From NCBI GenBank assembly GCA_030123525.1, contig CP126125.1, positions 1,488,001 through 1,552,000 of the forward strand: a DNA stretch of 64,000 bases. The letters are read 5' to 3'. This document shows positions 44,080 through 52,314 of the stretch, piece after piece. This DNA is from ELB16-189 sp018266435. GTDB taxonomy: Bacteria > Bacteroidota > Bacteroidia > Cytophagales > Cyclobacteriaceae. Under the pieces are notes generated by a model, which saw only the letters and a list, made by a program, of their open reading frames with translations, had not been told where the DNA came from and did no database searches. The position numbers were made by a program, and so were the translations under genes. Numbering within the stretch: position 1 is the first letter of the stretch; each line of letters opens with the position of its first letter.

Positions 44080-45204
44080 ATGGATATTAAAATGGTTGAC
44101 CTGCAAGGCCAGTACTTGCGAATCAAAAATGAAATCGGTACTGCCATTGAAGAAGTATTGATGTCAACGGCTTTTATTCAAGGCCCACAAGTAAAAGAGT
44201 TTGCTAAAAATTTATCCGATTACCATCGCGGTGCGCACATCATTCCGTGCGCCAACGGAACCGATGCTTTACAGGTAGCCATGATGGCGCTTGGCTTAAA
44301 GCCGGGCGATGAAATAATCCTGCCCGTTCACACGTACGTGGCAACTGCAGAAGTGATAGCCCTGCTTGGACTTATACCCGTTTTTGTAGAAGTAGATGAA
44401 AATACTTTTAATATTGACGCCTCTCAAATAAAAGATAAAATTACATCGGGCACCAAGGCGATTGTTCCGGTTCACCTCTACGGCCAGTGTGCAGATATGA
44501 CTCCGCTTTTAAGGCTGGCAAAGGAATACAATCTTTTTGTCATAGAAGATTTGGCTCAGGCGCTTGGTGCGAAATACACATTCTCTACCGGTGAAACGAA
44601 AATGGCCGGCACGATTGGCCATGTGGGGTGCACCTCTTTTTTCCCCTCCAAAAACCTTGGAGCGTATGGAGACGGAGGGGCAATTCTTACAACCGATAAA
44701 ATCCTGGCTGAAAAAATTCAGATGATCTGTAACCATGGCCAGCGGATCAAGTACCATCACGACAGCATCGGTGTGAACAGCCGGTTAGACACACTTCAGG
44801 CGGCCATCCTCAACGTAAAACTGAAATACCTGGACGACTACACCCTTCGTAGAAACAAAGTGGCAGATTTTTATGATTCACAGTTAAGCAAAATTTCTTT
44901 TTTGAAAATCCCTCATCGTGCCAGCTACTCTACGCATGTGTTCCATCAATACACACTGAAAACGGTTGGTATTGACCGTGATCATTTTAAAAAATACCTG
45001 GAAGACAAAGGCATTCCCACCATGATTTATTATCCGGTGCCGCTTCATTTGCAAAAGGCTTACCGGCAGACAGGCACAGGCGAAGGATCGTTTCCGGTTA
45101 CGGAAAAATTATCAAAAACCGTGATTTCATTGCCTATCCATACCGAGATGACGAACGATGAATTGTCGTACATTTGCGATTCGATTAAAAGCTATCATGG
45201 CTGA
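44080..45204 (+). CDS. DegT/DnrJ/EryC1/StrS sugar aminotransferase (WbpE-like)
   Basis: The 374-residue PLP enzyme has IIPCANGTDALQVAM, the internal aldimine Lys191 in CTSFFPSKNLGAYGDGG and VNSRLDTLQAAIL. These are the hallmarks of nucleotide-sugar aminotransferases. With the acetyltransferase and oxidoreductase downstream it matches the WbpE-WbpD-WbpB set that makes UDP-2,3-diacetamido-2,3-dideoxy-glucuronate in Pseudomonas. It overlaps the acetyltransferase by eight bases. A 4-amino sugar product is the alternative. Confidence 0.9.
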   Translation: MDIKMVDLQGQYLRIKNEIGTAIEEVLMSTAFIQGPQVKEFAKNLSDYHRGAHIIPCANGTDALQVAMMALGLKPGDEIILPVHTYVATAEVIALLGLIPVFVEVDENTFNIDASQIKDKITSGTKAIVPVHLYGQCADMTPLLRLAKEYNLFVIEDLAQALGAKYTFSTGETKMAGTIGHVGCTSFFPSKNLGAYGDGGAILTTDKILAEKIQMICNHGQRIKYHHDSIGVNSRLDTLQAAILNVKLKYLDDYTLRRNKVADFYDSQLSKISFLKIPHRASYSTHVFHQYTLKTVGIDRDHFKKYLEDKGIPTMIYYPVPLHLQKAYRQTGTGEGSFPVTEKLSKTVISLPIHTEMTNDELSYICDSIKSYHG

Positions 45205-45778
45205 AAAAAATTATTCCGCTCACCCCACGGCTGTCATTGACGAAGGTTGTGAAATTGGTGAGGGCACAAAAATCTGGCACTTCAGCCACATCATGCCCGG
45301 CTGTAAAATTGGTAAATACTGCAACATTGGACAGAACGTGGTGGTGTTGCCCGAAGTAGTGTTGGGCAACAATGTAAAAGTGCAAAACAATGTATCGATC
45401 TATACGGGCGTGATCTGTGAAGACGATGTATTTCTCGGGCCTTCAATGGTGTTTACCAACGTGATCAACCCGCGGAGCGCGATCATCAGAAAAAATGAAT
45501 ACAAAAAAACCCTTGTAAAAAAAGGTGCGAGCATTGGCGCCAACGCCACCATTGTGTGCGGCCATGACATTGGTCAATTTGCTTTTATAGGAGCAGGTGC
45601 CGTGGTAACCAAACCCGTACCTGATTATGCACTGGTAATGGGTAACCCGGCAAAACAAACCGGATGGATGAGCGAGTACGGTCACAAGTTAGTATTTGAC
45701 AAAAGCGGAGAAGCAATTTGCCCGGAAAGCAAAGAAAAATATTTACTGAAAGAAGGATCAGTTAAAAAAATCGGATGA
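45197..45778 (+). CDS. Left-handed beta-helix N-acetyltransferase (WbpD-like)
   Basis: The start MAEKNYSAHPTAVIDEG (45197) is used; the longer frame at 45158 lies deeper in the upstream gene. The 193-residue protein is a hexapeptide-repeat acyltransferase (EIGEGTKIWHFSHIM, IGKYCNIGQNVVVLP, VQNNVSIYTGV) with the WbpD-type HFSHIMPG and ATIVCGHDIG. It would acetylate the 3-amino group of the UDP-uronate. It overlaps both neighbours (8 and 4 bases), so the three genes are tightly coupled. Confidence 0.88.
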   Translation: MAEKNYSAHPTAVIDEGCEIGEGTKIWHFSHIMPGCKIGKYCNIGQNVVVLPEVVLGNNVKVQNNVSIYTGVICEDDVFLGPSMVFTNVINPRSAIIRKNEYKKTLVKKGASIGANATIVCGHDIGQFAFIGAGAVVTKPVPDYALVMGNPAKQTGWMSEYGHKLVFDKSGEAICPESKEKYLLKEGSVKKIG

Positions 45779-46674
45779 AAAATTTTGCATTAATCGGAGC
45801 AGCCGGCTACATCGCCCCGCGGCATTTGCAGGCCATTAAAGACACCGGCAACAATTTGGTGGCTGCATTGGATAAGTTTGACAGCGTAGGCATTATGGAT
45901 TCATTTTTTCCAAAAGCCGATTTCTTTACCGAGTTTGAGCGCTTCGACCGCCACCTGGAAAAACTCAGACGAAACGGGCAGAAAATAGATTACGTCAGCA
46001 TTTGTTCACCCAACTACCTTCATGATTCTCACATTCGTTTTGCCTTACGGCAGCAGGCCGATGCAATTTGCGAAAAACCCCTTGTGCTCAATCCATGGAA
46101 CGTTGATGCGTTAGAAGAAATTGAAAGGGAAACCGGAAAAAAAGTTTCCACTATTCTCCAGTTAAGGTTGCATCCCAATATCATTCAATTAAAAAAAGAA
46201 GTGGATAGCACAACTAACAAAATCTTTGATGTGAATCTGACTTACATTACCTCGCGTGGAAAATGGTACCACCACAGTTGGAAAGGTGAAGAAATAAAAT
46301 CAGGAGGCATTGCTACCAATATAGGCATTCATTTTTTTGATATGCTCTTATGGATGTTTGGAAAAGTGAAGTCATTAAGAATAGAACGGCATGAAAACGA
46401 TCGGGCCATTGGTTATTTGGAACTGGAAAAAGCCCGCGTTAACTGGATGCTCAGTATCAATGAAGATCATCTGCCTGTAGAAGTAAAACAAAAAGGAAAG
46501 CGCACGTACCGCTCATTGAAAATGGATGGAAAAGAAATTGAATTCAGTGATGGCTTTACCGATCTTCACACAAAAAGTTATGCTGAGATTTTGGTCGGAA
46601 GAGGATTTGGCCTGAAAGAAGCAAGGCCATCAATTGAGCTGGCACACGAGATCAGGCAGAAAAAAAATGTATAA
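45775..46674 (+). CDS. Gfo/Idh/MocA family oxidoreductase (WbpB-like)
   Basis: The 299-residue protein has a Rossmann start (FALIGAAGYIAPRHLQAIK), CEKPLVL (the conserved E-K-P) and GGIATNIGIHFFDMLLWMFG. The AAGYIAPRHL start and short length are typical of the WbpB/WlbA group, which oxidises the 3-OH of UDP-GlcNAcA for the aminotransferase. It overlaps the acetyltransferase gene by four bases and is followed by rfbA after 70 bases. Confidence 0.88.
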   Translation: MKNFALIGAAGYIAPRHLQAIKDTGNNLVAALDKFDSVGIMDSFFPKADFFTEFERFDRHLEKLRRNGQKIDYVSICSPNYLHDSHIRFALRQQADAICEKPLVLNPWNVDALEEIERETGKKVSTILQLRLHPNIIQLKKEVDSTTNKIFDVNLTYITSRGKWYHHSWKGEEIKSGGIATNIGIHFFDMLLWMFGKVKSLRIERHENDRAIGYLELEKARVNWMLSINEDHLPVEVKQKGKRTYRSLKMDGKEIEFSDGFTDLHTKSYAEILVGRGFGLKEARPSIELAHEIRQKKNV

Positions 46675-46744
46675 TTCCCCGTTAATCAATCACGAGGTAA
46701 AAGCAGAAAATGCAAAATTGTAAATCATCAATTGTAAATAAAAA

Positions 46745-47623
46745 ATGAAAGGCATTGTTTTAGCCGGAGGCTCGGGCACTCGTCTTTATCCGCTCACCAA
46801 AGCGGTGTCGAAGCAGTTGCTTCCCATTTACGACAAGCCTATGATTTACTATCCTTTATCTGTACTGATGCTTGCCAACATTCGCGATATTCTGATCATT
46901 ACTACTCCGCACGAACAAATTTTATTTAAGAATTTATTAGGAGACGGAAAACAAATCGGGCTGAACCTGGAATACCGCGTACAACCTTTACCCGAAGGAT
47001 TGGCCCAAGCTTTTATTATTGGCGAGTCATTTATCGGCAACGATACTTCGTGCCTGGTGCTCGGTGATAATATTTTTTACGGGTACAATTTTTCCCAATC
47101 CCTCGAAGAATCCGGTGCCTTGAAAAACGGGGCCACGGTGTTTGGGTATTACGTTAATGACCCGCAACGCTACGGAGTAGTGGAGTTTGATCAACACAAC
47201 AAGGTTATGTCCATCGAAGAAAAACCGGCTAATCCAAAATCGAATTATGCCATAACCGGTTTATATTTTTATGACAACACCGTGGTGCAGCGGGCTAAAA
47301 AAATAAAGCCGTCACCACGTGGCGAGTTGGAGATTACCGACCTGAACAAAAGCTACCTGAACGATGGCCAGTTGAATGTTAAATTGCTGGGTAGGGGCAT
47401 GGCCTGGCTTGACACCGGCACACACGAATCGTTGGTGAGGGCCTCTACATTTGTTGAATCTATTGAAGAACGCCAGGGATTGAAAATTGCGTGCTTAGAA
47501 GAGATTGCTTTCAGAAAAGGGTATATCACAAAAGACCGACTGTTAGAGTTAGCCAAGCCCTTGAGCAAAAATCAATACGGACAATACTTGATTAAAATTG
47601 CCAACGAAAAGTTTATTGCGTGA
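46745..47623 (+). CDS. rfbA: Glucose-1-phosphate thymidylyltransferase
   Basis: The 292-residue protein begins MKGIVLAGGSGTRLYPLT, followed by KQLLPIYDKPMIYYPLS, LVLGDNIFYG, EEKPANPKSNYAITG and WLDTGTHESL, all diagnostic of RmlA. It makes dTDP-glucose from dTTP and glucose-1-phosphate. It opens the rfbA-rfbC-rfbB run; its stop is within the GTG start region of rfbC. Length is normal. Confidence 0.96.
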   Translation: MKGIVLAGGSGTRLYPLTKAVSKQLLPIYDKPMIYYPLSVLMLANIRDILIITTPHEQILFKNLLGDGKQIGLNLEYRVQPLPEGLAQAFIIGESFIGNDTSCLVLGDNIFYGYNFSQSLEESGALKNGATVFGYYVNDPQRYGVVEFDQHNKVMSIEEKPANPKSNYAITGLYFYDNTVVQRAKKIKPSPRGELEITDLNKSYLNDGQLNVKLLGRGMAWLDTGTHESLVRASTFVESIEERQGLKIACLEEIAFRKGYITKDRLLELAKPLSKNQYGQYLIKIANEKFIA

Positions 47624-48177
47624 GCAAAATAAAAATAATTGAAACCGGTTTTGACGATCTGAAGATTATTGAATGTACGCGCCTGGGTGATGCGCGCGGT
47701 TATTTTATGGAATCGTACAATTACCGCGACATGAAAAATGCTGGCATTGACATACCGTTTGTTCAAGATAACCAGTCGCGATCCAAAAGAGGGGTACTGC
47801 GTGGATTACATTTTCAAAACTCTCCGCACGCGCAAACCAAATTGGTTCGTGTGTTGGCCGGTGTTATCTTAGATGTAGTGCTCGACCTCAGAAGAGAAAA
47901 ATCCACTTTTGGCAAGGTGTATCAACTGGAAATGACGGCTGATAATAACCAACAGCTGTTGGTGCCGAAAGGATTTGCCCATGGCTTTATTGTACTGAGC
48001 AACTCGGCTGACATCCTATACAAGAGCGATGAGTTTCACTATCCTGAACAGGAAGGGGGAATTTTGTACAGCGACCCTTCGCTGGCCATTGATTGGAAAA
48101 TTTCAGAAGCAGAAAGGACCATTTCTGATCGCGACAAAAAGCATCCTTTATTGAAAGAAGGTAAATTTTATTTTTGA
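47620..48177 (+). CDS. rfbC: dTDP-4-dehydrorhamnose 3,5-epimerase
   Basis: The 185-residue protein has the RmlC cupin fold: DARGYFMESYN, FVQDNQSRSKRGVLRGLHFQ with the catalytic His, and VPKGFAHGFIVLS. The start is a GTG at 47620 overlapping the rfbA stop by four bases. It epimerises C3 and C5 of dTDP-4-keto-6-deoxyglucose. It is followed by rfbB after three bases. Confidence 0.95.
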   Translation: MSKIKIIETGFDDLKIIECTRLGDARGYFMESYNYRDMKNAGIDIPFVQDNQSRSKRGVLRGLHFQNSPHAQTKLVRVLAGVILDVVLDLRREKSTFGKVYQLEMTADNNQQLLVPKGFAHGFIVLSNSADILYKSDEFHYPEQEGGILYSDPSLAIDWKISEAERTISDRDKKHPLLKEGKFYF

Positions 48178-48180
48178 AGT

Positions 48181-49194
48181 ATGCACTCATTATTGATTAC
48201 CGGTGGTGCCGGATTCATAGGTTCAAATTTCATTATTCATTTTTTACAGAATAATAAAAACTACCACCTTATCAATTTTGATGCACTCACGTATGCTGCA
48301 GACGTGAGCAATCTTGAGGAGATTAACCGCCATGCCCGATACACCTTTGTAAAAGGAGACATTACCGAACGGGCACAAGTAGAAAAAATTTTCAGCCAAT
48401 ACGAGATTGCCGGGGTCATTCACTTCGCAGCCGAATCACATGTAGACAATTCCATTGCGGGGCCGGAAGCATTTATTAAAACCAATATCAACGGCACCTT
48501 CAACCTGCTCGATGTGGCGCGCCATCATTGGATGAAAGCACCTTTTCAAAAAACAGAGAGGAAAAAAAACAATCGGTTTCTGCACATCTCTACCGATGAA
48601 GTCTTTGGAAGCCTTGGCCCAACCGGATTATTTACCGAGACATCACCCTATGCACCCAACAGCCCGTATTCAGCATCAAAAGCGGCCAGCGACTTGCTGG
48701 TGCGAAGCTACTTTCATACTTATGGGCTGAATGTAGTAACGACCAACTGCTCTAATAATTACGGGCCACATCAACATCAGGAAAAATTAATTCCTACCAT
48801 CATCCGCACAGCGTTGGCAGAAAAACCCATACCGATTTACGGAGACGGACTGAATGTGCGCGATTGGCTGTACGTGCTCGATCATGTGAGGGGAATAGAA
48901 CTGGCCTTCAAAAAAGGGAAAGCAGGAGAAACGTATAACATCGGTGGAAAAAATGAACGCACCAACAATCAAATCGTTCAAACCGTTTGCTCCTTGCTAA
49001 ATGAGCTGCATCCCAGAAAAAACAAAAAACCCTATCAAGAGTTAATTACTTACGTGCAAGACCGTGCCGGTCACGACAAACGATACGCTATTGATGCATC
49101 TAAGATTGAAAAAGAACTGGGTTGGAAAGCCGAAGAAACCTTTGAAAGCGCCATTCGTCAAACAATAAAATGGTACCTGAAAAAATTCAACTAA
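48181..49194 (+). CDS. rfbB: dTDP-glucose 4,6-dehydratase
   Basis: The 337-residue SDR protein has GGAGFIGSNF, HFAAESHVDNSI, HISTDEVFG (with the catalytic Asp-Glu pair), YSASKAASD and NCSNNYGPHQ, all diagnostic of RmlB. It makes dTDP-4-keto-6-deoxyglucose. It ends the polysaccharide locus; rmlD, needed for dTDP-L-rhamnose, does not follow. The prolyl oligopeptidase gene starts eight bases later. Confidence 0.96.
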   Translation: MHSLLITGGAGFIGSNFIIHFLQNNKNYHLINFDALTYAADVSNLEEINRHARYTFVKGDITERAQVEKIFSQYEIAGVIHFAAESHVDNSIAGPEAFIKTNINGTFNLLDVARHHWMKAPFQKTERKKNNRFLHISTDEVFGSLGPTGLFTETSPYAPNSPYSASKAASDLLVRSYFHTYGLNVVTTNCSNNYGPHQHQEKLIPTIIRTALAEKPIPIYGDGLNVRDWLYVLDHVRGIELAFKKGKAGETYNIGGKNERTNNQIVQTVCSLLNELHPRKNKKPYQELITYVQDRAGHDKRYAIDASKIEKELGWKAEETFESAIRQTIKWYLKKFN

Positions 49195-49202
49195 TCTTGA
49201 CA

Positions 49203-51317
49203 ATGAAAAATTTATTAGCACTTCTTTTAACCGGTTTAGTTTTTTCTTCCTGCAATCAGAAAAAACAACAGGTTTATCCGGTTTCGCAAAAAGGAAACGT
49301 AGTGGATACGCTCTTCGGCACAGCCGTGCCTGACCCATACCGGTGGATGGAAAATGATACCACCCAACAAACAGCCGACTGGGTAAAGGCACAGAATGAA
49401 ATCACGTTCGGGTATCTGGAGCATATTCCCTTTCGCGATAAAATTCGCGAGCGGCTTGAGAAAGTGTATAATTACGAACGACTCACGGCTCCGTTTAAAG
49501 AGGGTGATTACATATATTTTTATAAAAACGATGGCCTTCAAAACCACAGTGTACTTTATCGAAAAAAGGGCGAAACCGGAGCACCGGAGATATTTTTAGA
49601 CCCCAACACATTTTCAAAAGACGGCACTACACGCTTGGCCGGGATTTCTTTTTCAAAGGATGGATCGCGCATAGGATTTCAGATTTCCAAGGGCGGTGCC
49701 GACTGGACGGAGGCTATTGTGATCAATGCTTCCGATAAAAAATTATTGGAAGATACCTTGCGCGACATCAAGTTCAGCGGAATTGCCTGGAAAGGAAATG
49801 AAGGTTTTTATTTCAGCACATACGAAAAACCCAAAGGCAGTCAGCTTTCGGCTAAAACACAGAATCATAAATTGTACTATCACAAAGTAGGCACACCCCG
49901 CAGCCAAGACCAACTTGTTTTTGGTGATGACCAAAACCCCAGACGCTACGTGGGTGGCTACCTTACTGAAGACGAGCGCTTTTTAGTTATCTCAGCAGCC
50001 AACAGTACTACGGGCAACGAGTTGTACATTCAAGATTTAAAAGCCCCCAACAGAAAATTGATCACCGTTGTCAATAATTTTAATAACAATCACAATGTGA
50101 TGGCAAACGAAGGCGACCGTCTCATTATAGAAACAAATTTGAATGCGCCCAATTCACGCGTAGCAGAAGCAGATTTTAAAAAACCCACACCCGAAAACTG
50201 GAAAGATATTATTCCCGAATCAGAGAACGTACTGAGTGCAAGTACCGGTGGAGGAAAAATTTTTGCCAGTTATTTAGTAGATGTAAAAACAGAAGTAAAA
50301 CAATTTGACCTGAAAGGAAAATTAGAACGTGTGATTGAGTTACCCGGCATGGGTACCGCTTCGGGGTTTGGTGGAAAAGAAAACGAAAAAGAAATTTATT
50401 ACGCGTTTACTTCGTTTACCTACCCACCCACCATTTTTAAATACGATGTTGCTTCGGGCAAGTCTGCTTTGTATGAAAAACCAAAAATCGATTTCAACTC
50501 AGACGAATACGAAACCAAGCAGGTTTTTTATAACAGCAAAGACGGCACACGCATACCCATGTTCATCACTTATAAAAAAGGAATGGAGTTAAACGGCAAA
50601 AATCCGACTTTGCTCTATGCGTACGGAGGGTTCAGCATCAGTTTAACACCAAGCTTCAGCACTTCTCGCATTGTGTGGCTCGAGAACGGTGGAATTTATG
50701 CACAGCCCAATTTGCGTGGCGGTGGCGAGTACGGTGAAAAATGGCACCTGGCAGGAACGAAAATGAATAAACAAAATGTGTTCGATGATTTTATTGCCGC
50801 TGGCGAATACCTGATCAAAGAAAAATATACCTCTACACCTTACCTGGCTATTCAAGGTGGATCAAACGGAGGCTTATTAGTAGGAGCAACAATGACACAA
50901 CGCCCCGACCTGATGAAAGTAGCATTGCCAGCAGTAGGCGTAATGGATATGCTGCGCTATCATAAATTTACGGCAGGCGCAGGCTGGGCCTATGACTTTG
51001 GCACAGCCGATGACTCGAAAGAAATGTTTGAGTACCTCAAAAAATATTCGCCCGTTCAAGCACTAAAGCCCGGCACGTCATACCCGGCAACATTAGTTAC
51101 TACGGCCGACCACGATGACCGCGTGGTGCCGGCACACTCGTTTAAGTTTGCGGCCACCCTGCAAGACGACAACGTGAGTACAAATCCGGTGTTGATTAGG
51201 ATCGATACCAAGTCAGGCCATGGGTCATCCAACCTTTCTAAAGCATTGGATGTTACGGCCGATCAGTATGCCTTTACATGGTACAACATGGGCGTGATCC
51301 CTCCGATGTTTAAGTAA
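49203..51317 (+). CDS. Prolyl oligopeptidase family serine peptidase (S9A), lipoprotein
   Basis: The start is MKNLLALLLTG (49203) because this gives a lipobox, TGLVFSSCNQ; the longer frame at 49170 enters rfbB. The 704-residue protein has an N-terminal beta-propeller (DPYRWMENDTT start) and a C-terminal alpha/beta hydrolase domain with Ser near 554 in QGGSNGGLLVG, Asp near 639 in DHDDRVVPAHSF and His near 674 in KSGHGSS. It cuts short Pro-containing peptides. The lipid anchor places it in the periplasm or outer membrane. Confidence 0.93.
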   Translation: MKNLLALLLTGLVFSSCNQKKQQVYPVSQKGNVVDTLFGTAVPDPYRWMENDTTQQTADWVKAQNEITFGYLEHIPFRDKIRERLEKVYNYERLTAPFKEGDYIYFYKNDGLQNHSVLYRKKGETGAPEIFLDPNTFSKDGTTRLAGISFSKDGSRIGFQISKGGADWTEAIVINASDKKLLEDTLRDIKFSGIAWKGNEGFYFSTYEKPKGSQLSAKTQNHKLYYHKVGTPRSQDQLVFGDDQNPRRYVGGYLTEDERFLVISAANSTTGNELYIQDLKAPNRKLITVVNNFNNNHNVMANEGDRLIIETNLNAPNSRVAEADFKKPTPENWKDIIPESENVLSASTGGGKIFASYLVDVKTEVKQFDLKGKLERVIELPGMGTASGFGGKENEKEIYYAFTSFTYPPTIFKYDVASGKSALYEKPKIDFNSDEYETKQVFYNSKDGTRIPMFITYKKGMELNGKNPTLLYAYGGFSISLTPSFSTSRIVWLENGGIYAQPNLRGGGEYGEKWHLAGTKMNKQNVFDDFIAAGEYLIKEKYTSTPYLAIQGGSNGGLLVGATMTQRPDLMKVALPAVGVMDMLRYHKFTAGAGWAYDFGTADDSKEMFEYLKKYSPVQALKPGTSYPATLVTTADHDDRVVPAHSFKFAATLQDDNVSTNPVLIRIDTKSGHGSSNLSKALDVTADQYAFTWYNMGVIPPMFK

Positions 51318-51343
51318 AGCATATAGCTGGGTGCTGAATGCTC

Positions 51344-51383
51344 GCCCCTTAGTACTGGCTGTGCGCAGCTGGAGCTAAGGGGC
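51344..51383. repeat. 9-bp inverted repeat after the peptidase gene
   Basis: GCCCCTTAG (51344-51352) and CTAAGGGGC (51375-51383) are perfect complements with a 22-base spacer that itself holds a GGCT/AGCT mini-stem. It lies between the prolyl oligopeptidase stop and the GNAT ATG. It could be a terminator or mRNA-stabilising stem, but no U-run follows. Confidence 0.45.
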
Positions 51384-51405
51384 CGTCAACAAAAAACCAG
51401 AATAA

Positions 51406-51882
51406 ATGGCAACCAACATCCGCATCGGCACGAAACAAGATCTGCCACAAGTGCTTGAACTCATCAAGGAACTGGCCGAGTATGAAAAAGCGCCTGATGA
51501 AGTAACCAACACGGTTGCTTTGATGGAAGAAGATGGGTTTGGCAAAAATCCAATTTATGGATTCTTCGTGGCGGAGAGGGATAAAGTAATTATTGGTCTC
51601 GCACTTTATTATTGGCGTTACTCTACGTGGAAAGGAAAACGACTTTATTTGGAAGACATTATCGTTACTGAAAAAGAGCGAGGCAATGGCATTGGAAAAT
51701 TATTGTTTGAGCGCACCATGCAGCACGCACTTGATTCTCATTGTACCGGCATGATGTGGCAAGTACTGGAGTGGAACGAACCCGCTATCAACTTTTATAA
51801 AAAATACGGAGCCAAACTCGATGAGGAGTGGACCAATTGTAATTTGGAAAGAGAACAGATAAAGAATTTGCTCAACGCCTGA
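51406..51882 (+). CDS. GNAT-family N-acetyltransferase (spermidine/spermine acetyltransferase-like)
   Basis: The 158-residue protein resembles the SAT1/diamine acetyltransferase group: IRIGTKQDLPQVLELIKELA, AEYEKAPDEV, YFLEDI-like LYLEDIIVTEKERGNGIGKLL (acetyl-CoA loop) and VLEWNEPAINFYKKYGA. Members acetylate polyamines or thialysine. The actual substrate is not known. The gene follows the peptidase but is probably separate because of the hairpin between them. Confidence 0.9.
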   Translation: MATNIRIGTKQDLPQVLELIKELAEYEKAPDEVTNTVALMEEDGFGKNPIYGFFVAERDKVIIGLALYYWRYSTWKGKRLYLEDIIVTEKERGNGIGKLLFERTMQHALDSHCTGMMWQVLEWNEPAINFYKKYGAKLDEEWTNCNLEREQIKNLLNA

Positions 51883-51886
51883 AGCA

Positions 51887-51974
51887 TTATTTTTTGCAGC
51901 ATATCTTTTGCCTTCTCCGCATTCTTTTTCCAGTTACTTCTATCATCTCATCCAAGCTTGCTTCTTTGATTTTA
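51887..51974 (-). pseudogene. Detached UvrC C-terminal tail
   Basis: Read on the minus strand, this stretch encodes KIKEASLDEMIEVTGKRM followed by a basic run and a stop. The tail of the intact uvrC product upstream reads KIKEASFEELVAVAGEKA, so the two are related in sequence and in position relative to a stop. The DNA copies share a 17-bp imperfect direct repeat (51957-51973 and 52376-52392, 15 of 17 identical). It is fused in frame to the ATPase remnant. I read it as the displaced 3' end of an older uvrC. Confidence 0.55.
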
Positions 51975-52300
51975 TCCAAAATAAACTCACCGCCTCTATT
52001 TCGCTCATCACGTATAGTTTGAATGTTGGGAAACAACTCAGGCATCGCTTGAGCCTCATCGAGGATAATGCCGCGATCGCGTTGCGAAAAAATAAACGTG
52101 GATCTGATTTAGCTTTTTCCAACGTATCAGGGTTTTCTAAATTGACGGATTGATCGGAAGGGAAGCTTGGCCTGACTAATGTAGTTTGCATGATTGCCCG
52201 GCCATGTAACAGACGCAACAGGTATCAGCTTTGCAATTTTCTTCAATTTTTTGACTAAACTTATGCGAAACCATTTTACAGCTATGAAATTTAATTCCAT
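51975..52300 (-). pseudogene. Decayed AAA ATPase (DUF4143 family) fragment
   Basis: Across three frames the minus strand reads as the N-terminal ATPase of the DUF4143 group: KKIAKLIPVASVTWPG, then TTLVRPSFPSDQ, VNLENPDTLEKAKSDPRLFF, and RGIILDEAQAMPELFPNIQ with the Walker B. A small rearrangement destroys Walker A (expected GPRQSGKTT), and one T is missing from a T-run near 52092, shifting the frame. The C-terminal DUF4143 half is absent and the frame runs into the UvrC tail. Intact relatives are ATP-binding proteins of about 380-400 residues, often in mobile or toxin-related contexts. Confidence 0.75.
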
Positions 52301-52309
52301 AGCTGTAAA
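52275..52309. repeat. 12-bp perfect inverted repeat after uvrC
   Basis: TTTACAGCTATG (52275-52286) and CATAGCTGTAAA (52298-52309) are perfect complements around an 11-base AT-rich loop. The stem begins six bases after the uvrC stop (52315). It may be the uvrC terminator, although no U-run follows, or the end of the inserted segment that brought the ATPase fragment. Confidence 0.6.
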
Positions 52310-52314
52310 TACCT

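Noticed and set aside
51908..52153. 81-codon plus-strand frame
   Set aside because: It is antisense to the ATPase remnant and has no independent support.
51943..52218. 91-codon minus-strand frame as a functional gene
   Set aside because: Its middle matches a DUF4143 ATPase but it begins and ends in frameshifted sequence; it is better read as part of the pseudogene.
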